Source: Amborella trichopoda
Taxonomy: Eukaryota > Streptophyta > Magnoliopsida > Amborellales > Amborellaceae
NCBI RefSeq assembly: GCF_000471905.2
Contig: NW_006500347.1
Location: 2,976,755 to 3,040,754 of the forward strand
Direction of reading: 5' to 3'
Length of the DNA stretch: 64,000 nucleotides
Part shown: positions 56,791 through 64,000 of the stretch, one piece after another
Position numbering within the stretch: position 1 is the first letter of the stretch
How the letters are laid out: each line of letters opens with the position of its first letter
Translations under genes and position numbers: made by a program
The notes under the pieces: generated by a model
What the model was told of the DNA's origin: nothing
Seen by the model: only the letters and a program-made list of their open reading frames with translations
Database searches by the model: none

Positions 56791-57215
56791 TCATGGAGAA
56801 TTTGAAAACAAACTATGAGAAAGGATGCGAGGGATGAGGTTTAGTGAAGAAATCAACGAATTGTGCTGCGGTGGGCACATTGGGTAAGGAAATGATGTCT
56901 GCGAGATATTCTTGTCGAACATAGTGAGTTTCATATGTTTCGTGCGCTCATGGAATTCTGAATTTTTAGAAATATAAATGGCACTCTTATTGTCACAATA
57001 AAGTGGAGTAGGAGTGAAGATAGTAACACCCATGTCTGCAAGCAGCCAACATAGCCAAACAATCTCGGTGGTAGTTTGTGTCACAGCCCGATATTCAGCT
57101 TCCGTAGTTGATTGAGCAATTTGTTTATGTTTCTTGCTTTCCAAGAGATGAGAGAATCACCAAGAAAAATGTAAAATCCTGTGGTAGATTTGCGATCACT
57201 CAGATTTCCCGTAAA
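56791..57215 (-). pseudogene. Copia element 2 RNase H
   Basis: IDSDFTGNLSDRKSTTGFYI near 57200 is followed, after a frame break, by the 56791-57144 frame with QIAQSTTEAEYRAVTQ, VWLCWLLADMG, LYCDNKSAIYISKNSEFHER. The catalytic Asp and Glu positions are kept. The C-terminal part is frameshifted. Confidence 0.85.
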
Positions 57216-57223
57216 ATCAGAGT

Positions 57224-58240
57224 CTATATATGCCTGGAGCTCAAGGGAGGTAGAAGAAGAGAATAATAAGGCTTGGTGACGGGTATCCCTGATATAACGA
57301 AGATACGCAAAACGGCAGTAAGGTGTACATAATGCTGCATACTCAAAAATTGACTAACCATATGTATTGCATAAGCAGTATCGAATCGTGAAATGGTCAG
57401 ATATATAAGTTTCCCAACTAGTTTCCTATAAAAGTTTGGGTCAGAAAGAGCTTCTCCATCTGTAGCCCGAAATTTGGCGTTGACTTCAATATGGGTATCA
57501 ACTTTCTTTGTATTGTTCTGAAGTCGAGCTTGAGAAACAATATCTGAAGCATATTTTAGCTGTGACAACAGATAGCCACGGGGAGAATAGGCAACTTCTA
57601 ATCCAAGAAAATACCACAAGAAACCCAAATCTTTCATTTCAAATGTGCTACTAAGCTTCTGTTTGATTTTATAAATTGTGCCCATATCATTACAAGAAAT
57701 AATCATGTCGTCTATGTATAGTAATAAAAGAACCCGTCCTTCAGAAGTCTAAAATACAAAGAGTGTTGGGTCATGATGACTTTGTCGAAATCCAACTAAA
57801 AGAATTTCTTTACGAAATTTTTTCAAACCAAGCACGAGGTGCTTGTTTGAGTCCATATAATGCCCGTCGAAGTTTACACATGCGTCTGTTGGAATCCACA
57901 ATGTCAGGAGGTAACTTCATATATACTTCCGTATCAAGGTCACTATTGAGAAAAGTATTTTTCGCATGTAATTGATCGAGAGGTCATTACTGAACATAAG
58001 CTATTGAGATTAGTGTACGAACTGTAGTCATATGAGCGCCAAGGCAAAAGTTTCTACAAAGTCGATGTCATATTATTGATTGTAACATTTTTCAACAAGG
58101 CAAGCTTTGTATCGTTCTAGACTGTCAGGTGCGTTGGTTTTAATTTTATATACACATCGACAACCTACAACAAGTTTTCCTTTCGGGAGAAGTGTCAGGT
58201 CCCAAGCATGCATACGCTTGAGAGCATTCAACTCTTCAGT
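57224..58240 (-). pseudogene. Copia element 2 reverse transcriptase
   Basis: The C-terminal half is open (57224-57706), with FEMKDLGFLWYFLGLEVAYS and GKLIYLTI. The catalytic motif appears as YIDD just upstream (about 57715-57726). The N-terminal half reads EWQ-AMTEELNALKRMHAWDL, VVGCRCVYKIKTN and ERYKACLVEKCYNQ across frames, with many stops; R-A-R-L-V-A-K has decayed to K-A-C-L-V-E-K. Confidence 0.85.
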
Positions 58241-58857
58241 CATTGCTTATTGCCACTCAAGTCGACTTGCAGCTTCTTTATAAATCCGGGTTCAAAAAAA
58301 GAATGAACAGAGGCAAGTAATGTTTGGTGCTGAGGTAAGAAAGTTTCATAGTCAGCAAGTCGGGGAAGTCGGGGAGGTGGAACAGATACACGGGTGCTCC
58401 ATCTAAGAGCAGGGAGCGATAGAGGATCGGCAGGTGCAGGGTTCTGATCAAGATTGTCAGCATGAGATGGTGAAGTTCCTTCCTGGACTTCAAAAAGAGG
58501 GACATGGATGGAATAACTAGAGGAATTAAGAACAGAATCAGATAAGGGGACCAAGAAAGAAAGGTGAGAGGGTGAGGAATTAGTTTTATTGTCAAAGAAT
58601 GGAATGTGCTCAGAAAACTCCACATGTCGGGATATCCAAAGTCTTTTAGTCACAGGGTCACAACACCTATATCCTTTTTGATGATCAGGATAACCGATAA
58701 AACAATATTTGACCGTCTTTGAAGATAATATATCTCTTTCAGTTGGCGGTAACAAAACAAAACAAGTGCAGCCAAATACATGGAATAGGGAATAATCGGG
58801 TGATCGTGTAAACAAATTTTGAAAAAGTGTTTCGCCAGATAAAATGGAGGATGGCAT
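58240..58857 (-). pseudogene. Copia element 2 integrase C-terminal and linker region
   Basis: A 205-codon open stretch, the longest in the window. It contains LFHVFGCTCFVLLPPTERDI, KYCFIGYPDHQKGYRCCDP and RLWISRHVEFSEHIPFF, the conserved copia segment after the integrase core, followed by a Ser/Pro-rich linker ending near SVHSFFEPGFIKKL. Confidence 0.88.
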
Positions 58858-58859
58858 GA

Positions 58860-59560
58860 TGTTGATGAGAAAGATTGATGTACGAATAGCTTTCTACCTA
58901 AAATTCTTTTGAGACAGATGTAGAAAAAAGAACTGATCTTGTGGTTTCCAAGATATGATGATTTTTACGTTCAGCAACATTATGTTGTTCTGGTGTATAA
59001 GGACAGGTTTTGTGGCGTTGAATGTTGTGATTAGCCAAAAATTGTTGAAGCAATCCACTGATATATTCCCCTTCAAAATCTGAGCATACAGCTTTGATTT
59101 TAGTGGAAAATTGTGTTTCTACATACAAATAAAACATAGTGAAGATTTTAAAACATTCAGTGTGATTATTCATAAAGAAAACCCTTGTATAACGAGTATG
59201 AACATCAATAAAGGTTACAGAAAAACATGACCTTCCTTTAAATGGAATAGGTGCATGACCCTACACATCAGTATGAACAAGATCAAATATAAAAGGTGAA
59301 ACAAAAGTACTTCAGGAAAGAGGTAAAGCATGAGATTTAACGAATTTGCAAGTTACCCAATTTTGGACATCATTAAAACTGTTATTTCTAATAGTACCAA
59401 GCACATTGCGGGAAAATAAAGACTATAAACGAGAAGCAAAGATGTGACTAAGATGTTGATGCCATAGAGATGTGTCATCAATAGTAGAAATAGCACAGAC
59501 ATATATGCAGATAGTTCAGGTAGTACAAATTTTAAACTTTACGCCCAGTCCTAATCAATT
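58860..59560 (-). pseudogene. Copia element 2 integrase core and pre-integrase
   Basis: LWHQHLSHIF (about 59450) marks the pre-integrase segment and TFIDVHTRYT (about 59210) the first catalytic Asp. AVCSDFEGEY (about 59080) supplies the second Asp, and YTPEQHNVAERKNHHILE (about 58960) the Glu. Stops separate the pieces. Confidence 0.85.
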
Positions 59561-59799
59561 GCCCCGAATGTCAATCCTGTATGTAGCAAGAAGATGAAGA
59601 AAAAATAACATTATAGTTTGAAGGAGTAATCTGACCAATAGACAATAAATTCATTGCAAGGAAAGGAACATGGTAAACATTAGAAACCTTTAATTTATCG
59701 GAAGGTCAGAAGTAAGAGATATGGAGCTCATTTTTTATACTTTCATAGTGGCTCCATCAGTAATATAGATAGTATCAGAAAAAGATTTACAATCAACTA

Positions 59800-59880
59800 A
59801 CATGGAATCATTGGAGGTCATATGATGAGAAGCTCCTGAGTCGATCAGCCAAGAGGTAGAAACAAAGTTACCTGAAAAAG
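59800..59880 (-). pseudogene. Copia element 2 protease active site
   Basis: SWLIDSGASHHMTSND keeps the aspartic-protease DSGA motif intact (59831-59842), unlike element 1. The rest of the protease is interrupted by stops. Confidence 0.82.
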
Positions 59881-60057
59881 AGGGAGTGGGTTCAGTGTGA
59901 CTAAGAAAGCCTAGATTGCACTTGTTCTAGTGTAAATGTCACAATTGGTAAAGTAAGAGTATGACTGAGACCTCCAATTTGAGTTGGTGGGTACTTGAGC
60001 AATGATTGACTTGTATTAGCAACAACAGTGAAGAAGGATTTCTTCTTGTTTGGGCAA

Positions 60058-60680
60058 GTGTACTTGATGTGTCCCAGTTCTTTACATTAGTTACATCTGA
60101 CAGATGTCATGTTTTTTGGAGGGACGTAATACAAATTGCGCTGATTTTGTTTAGGCATATTTGATCTTTGAGGTCGGGTTGCCGCAAAAACTGTTTCTCA
60201 TTTAAAACTTGAAGAGATTTGATCTTGGTTTCTCTGGCAATTAGCTCAAAAAGATCTTGATTCAGAGTGGGGACAGAGCTTTTGTCGACCCGACCATTTC
60301 TAACACGCTCAAACTCTGAACAGAGTGTCATTAAAAATTCAATAACTTGAAATTCCTCTCGAGATTTAGCAATTATTTATGTGCTAAGACCATCTTCAAT
60401 CGCATGGTCTACAAGTGTTAGAGCATCCCAATGTGTCTTCATGGAAGAGTAAAAATCCTGAATTGATTGTCCTCCCTGTCTGAGGGACTAAAGTTCCTGT
60501 ACTAATTGGTACTTTCGTGCCCTGTTAGTTTGATTATAAATTTTCTCAAGAACTTTTTATGCTTCTCGAACAGTTTTGAAAGTGCTTAGATTGATCCCCA
60601 TATTACTTTTAAAAAAGCCTATTAACCATGTTATAATTCGAGCATTATTTATGCCTCATTCTTCTATTTTTCCTTTTTCA
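60058..60680 (-). pseudogene. Copia element 2 gag (5'-truncated)
   Basis: Pieces read ARIITWLIGFFKSNMGINLS (about 60640), KIYNQTNRARKYQLVQEL (about 60520), SIQDFYSSMKTHWDALT and LMTLCSEFERVRNGRV. A zinc knuckle lies at about 60058-60100, where one spacer codon is a stop (C-N-stop-C-KELG-H-IKYT-C). The N-terminal about 60-80 residues and the 5' LTR are missing; homology fades near 60680, where purine-rich sequence starts. Confidence 0.8.
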
Positions 60681-60689
60681 TGAATGCCA

Positions 60690-61977
60690 TTCCGTATAAA
60701 AGAAGAGAGGTGTAGGGGTCAATGTAAAGAGATAAGAGACCAAGAGATAAAGAGACCAAGGGAGAGGGATAGAGAATAAAAGGCCAAATAAATATAGTTA
60801 GCTACCAAGAACCAATGGGACCACCAACTTTTTTTTAATTATTAATATTTCAACTAAGCCTCTTTACCTTTTAGTGAGAGAAATGAATACAAGAGGACGC
60901 AAATAGGCTAGGTTGTAAGCGAAGAAACCAAGAGTAATAGAGGAGGGCAGCAAGCACATGGAGAGCAATAGGAGCAGCAGTAAACATCGATAATGACAGA
61001 AGGTCGACAACAGTAGACAGGGGCGGTGCAAGGAGAAGGGAGTTTCAGTTCAGAATCGAGCAAATTCAGGTGCATAAGCTTCTCAGAACCAATTATGGTC
61101 GAATAACTAAGAACGAATTCCATAGGATTTTAGATTGCAAGGCAACGGTCGAATAACCAACGAAGAGTCTTGAAAAATATAGAGGGCTTCAAATCTGTAT
61201 TCAGAGGTTCAAAGAGACAGAGGGTTTCAAATCGGGAGAGATCTCAGAGATAAAGAAAGTGATAAGAGAGATTTGAGAGAGGGAAAATAGGAAAAGTCTT
61301 TTTTTTTCTTTTTATACAGATCAGAAAAAAAAACGAAAGATAAGAGGGGTTGATATGTGAAGGATCAGTAGAGATATGAGAGAGATCAAGAGAGATCTCA
61401 GAGATACAGAAAGAGATAAGAGAGATCAAGGTGCAAAGATATGAGAAATTTAGGGGCATTGAAATTTGGGAGCCGAGAGATAAGACAGAGTAGAGAATTT
61501 TGAGGAAAGACGAGAATTTTGAGGAAAGAGAGATAAGAGAGATTTCAGGGTGGTTTAGAGATAAAAGCGAGTAGATAATTTTGGAGAAAGGGGGATAAGA
61601 GAGATTTGAGGGTGGTTTAGAGAGATTTGAGGGCAGAGAGATAAGACGGTTTTGAGAAAGAGAGAGAGATTAGAAAGAGTAAGAAATTAGTTAGACAGAA
61701 AGGTTGGAGAGAAAGAGAGCGAGATTAGAGAGAGTAAGAAATTAGTTAGACTGAGAGGTTAGAGAGATAAGAGAGAGATCGAGAGAGAAAGATCAAAGAG
61801 ATAAGAGAGAAAGAGAGAGAGAGAGAGAGAGGCACAGTTGTCCACCACAAATACACAGAGTGAGGATCGAGAGAAAGATCATAAAGATAAGAGAGAGAGA
61901 GAAAGAGAGAGGCATAGGCGTCCACCACAAGTATACAAAGTAAGGATTGAGAGAAAGATCAGAGAGATAAGAGAGAG
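60690..61977. repeat. Purine-rich tract with local tandem repeats
   Basis: The plus strand is strongly A/G-biased, most extremely at 61190-61977, built from GAGAGATAAGAGAGATTTGAGAG-like words. An 80-bp unit containing GTCCACCACAAATACACAG is duplicated at about 61831 and 61911. No gene is supported. Confidence 0.8.
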
Positions 61978-63599
61978 TGTAACAATTCTAAACTTTCAAA
62001 AAAAAAAAACTTTTAATAAGTGATAGTCCATATGAGCATGATGGTCCTTAGAGACCATCACTACTTTCAAAAGCTTTTGGTTTAAGTGTTTCCTTTCCTT
62101 GCCACGTCCTTTAGTGGACGTGGACTTTAAACATTCAGGTGTAATATAATTGTTACACCTCATGTATGATGTGTAACTTAATAAGACAATATAATAAGGT
62201 ATCTTAAGAATTTAAATAGGAGAGGCGAGGACTCCTACCCTAGAAAATTTTTGAGATCTTTCTCTCTCTAGTCGAAACGCAGTGAGCTTTTTCTCTCTCT
62301 AGCCGAATTTTTATCGGAAGCTCCCTCTCAAATATTTTAGGTAAGTGACTTCATTATCTTGAAAAATAATCCGTTCTTCTTAAAAATGACATGAAATAAT
62401 TACTTCTGCTTATTATCATGAATTTTAGGCGCCATAAATTTTATGCGCAAGCGACCTCATTATTTTGAAAATTAACCTTTTAATAAAAGTGTGATATTTT
62501 ACCTATGTTAAAAATTTTAAATGCTGTAAATTCTTAGAAATAAATTTATTTTCTTGTCTATTGTTGGACAATTTTAGATACTGTAAAATTATTAGAAATA
62601 AATGTGATATTTCTGCTTTTAGTAAAATTGTGAGATTTCTTTCTACTGTTTTTTAATATTTATACATTGTAAATTTTATGTGCAAATGACTGCCTTATTA
62701 TTTGAAAATTTATATTTTTGCATTTGATTATAGCATTGTCTATGAAATGTTTATTTGCAAATTGACATCTCATAAATTGTGATAATTCCGTAGTCTTGAA
62801 TTTCTATAAGAGTTTTTCTATACATATTAGATTGGCAATTATGTTAAAATGTCTTTACGAACTACTACCTTTCTAAATTGGAGCCCAAAATATTTGACTG
62901 GTTATTTTTTAGATGTTATTGAAAGTAACTGTTATTAATGGTTTAAGTGAAATTCATATCAATAATTTCAGTGATATGCTGAGTACATGATATTGCTGCT
63001 TTCGAATGTTTAAAGAGATTTAGAAATACTTTAAGTATGCAAGTGGACTCATCCGGTACGTCGGAAGTATAAGTGGACTTGCAGGGATTAAGTGAACCTA
63101 TCTGGGACATCGATAGAGATTAAGTGGACCCATCAGAATACTGATGGGGTATATAAGTGACCTACTTGGGATGCCAGTAGGGTATTTTGTGAATTCTTTT
63201 GAATTATGCACTAACGTTAAAATGTTATACACAATTCAATTATTCGAATTATACTTAATTATGCATTTTTTAAAGTGAAAATGTTGATGCATTTTTGTTA
63301 ATAGGTCTTCTTTTTGAAAATATTGATATCTTTCCACCATGATTATTTTAGTATTATGATGATCACTTACTGAGTAGCCAAACTCATCAAATTATAGTGA
63401 ACATTTTTTTCAGGATAACTACGGTTTCATTTTGAGTACTTGTCAGGATCAACTCTGGAAGATATTGTAGTTGTGCTTACACTTTCTTTTGCTACTTTGT
63501 AAGATTTCGTCACTGTAAATTTTTCCTATCAAGAGATGCATATATGTTTTGACTGTCACATCTCAGGAATATCAGTATTGTAAATTTTTGGGGCGTGAC
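61978..63599 (+). mobile_element. 5' LTR of a Ty3/gypsy element, about 1.62 kb
   Basis: Starts TGTAACAATTC and ends TTTTTGGGGCGTGACA, immediately followed by a primer-binding site. A TATA-like TTTAAATAGG lies near 62211, a CT-rich leader follows, and GTAAGTGAC at 62341 could be a splice donor. Hairpin clusters occur at 62039-62160 and 63041-63181. The 3' LTR is beyond the window. Confidence 0.88.
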
Positions 63600-63615
63600 A
63601 ATTTTTGTATCAGAG
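63600..63615 (+). promoter_or_regulatory. Primer-binding site of the Ty3/gypsy element
   Basis: TTTTTGTATCAGAGCAA right after the LTR matches the initiator-Met tRNA complement TGGTATCAGAGC with one G missing. The site is in the expected position. Confidence 0.85.
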
Positions 63616-63776
63616 CAATAGGTTTAAGATTTTTAAGAAATTCAAAAAGAATGTACTTAAAATCACATTTATTGTGTGTACAGACCGGGATGAAGTCAAG
63701 TTTCAGAATAGCTGAAGCTAATATGGAAGGAACTCACAAAGCCTAGGAAAAAATGGTTGCTCTAATGCCACATTAG

Positions 63777-64000
63777 ATGGAAAACAATAATCCACCCAGG
63801 CAATATGTTACGGGAAATGGTGGAAGTAATATCAAGCAATTTAAGAAATTGAACCCACCTTCTTTTAAGGGTGTTGTAAACTCACTGGAAGCCGAGGGAT
63901 GGACTATGCAATTGAAGAAAATATTCGAGGTAATGGAATGTCCTGATGATAGGAAGGTGGCCTCGGCAGTTTTATGTTAAAAGGTGACACACAACATTGG
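63777..64000 (+). pseudogene. Ty3/gypsy gag, N-terminal part, frameshifted and running off the window
   Basis: Starts MENNNPPRQYVTGNGG and continues FKKLNPPSFKGVVNSLEAEG and KIFEVMECPDDRKVA, the common N-terminal Gag motif of plant Ty3/gypsy elements. At about 63970 a one-base loss shifts the frame into a stop, while the next frame continues FMLKGDTQHW as expected, so this copy is broken. The protein would normally continue beyond 64000 into zinc knuckle and pol. Confidence 0.85.

Noticed and set aside
42055-60700. Endogenous pararetrovirus
   Set aside because: All reverse transcriptase pieces have copia order (integrase before RT), YVDD/YIDD motifs, LTRs and polypurine tracts. No movement-protein or coat-protein features of Caulimoviridae.

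Overview
This is a gene-poor, AT-rich stretch of a flowering-plant nuclear genome. Evidence for a plant: a PADRE-like small gene, Ty1/copia and Ty3/gypsy retrotransposons with plant-type primer sites, a LINE RNase H tail, hAT, Mutator-like and Tourist-like elements, and long CT/GA microsatellites. The species cannot be named from the sequence. The first 113 bases are an assembly gap. Only one ordinary protein-coding gene is convincing: a 121-residue DUF4228/PADRE-like protein on the minus strand at 606-971.

From about 6.9 to 34.7 kb the window is dominated by three tandem, same-strand copies (A, B, C) of one long repeat. Two relics of a Ty3/gypsy-type gag region lie between them. Three outer copies around two inner copies is what LTR-internal-LTR-internal-LTR would give, so I infer a tandem array of a non-autonomous LTR retrotransposon with unusually long LTRs. 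A segmental triplication is the alternative. Part of the array (26.1-27.3 kb) also occurs inverted at 5.7-6.74 kb, and a G-quadruplex motif lies at the turning point. Because the copies act as empty-site controls for each other, many nested insertions can be delimited.

The window holds many non-autonomous DNA transposons. The most abundant is a roughly 390 bp Mutator-like MITE with about 14 full or partial copies in three subfamilies; four copies have exact 9-bp target duplications. Also present are several foldback MITEs, a Tourist-like MITE nested in another MITE, a 336-bp hAT element, a 2.59-kb hAT element with an 8-bp target duplication and a well-preserved terminal exon, and a second large hAT relative with amplified subterminal repeats and a 5' tRNA-Val-like fragment.

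From 34.8 to 39.2 kb are an LTR remnant, a LINE 3' end, a MITE and a SINE-like sequence. A decayed plus-strand copia (42.1-44.7 kb) adjoins a minus-strand copia that retains most of its structure (about 44.7-49.57 kb). The stretch 49.6-54.0 kb has no supported gene. A short tandem repeat array and two adjacent MITEs follow, then a 5'-truncated minus-strand copia (56.6-60.7 kb), a purine-rich tract, and the 5' LTR, primer site and gag start of a Ty3/gypsy element that runs off the right edge.

No retrotransposon here looks able to make all of its proteins. I found no CRISPR array, rRNA, intact tRNA gene, pararetrovirus or gene cluster. The unusual content is structural: the tandem array, the dated nested insertions and the compensated hairpins in the gypsy LTR.
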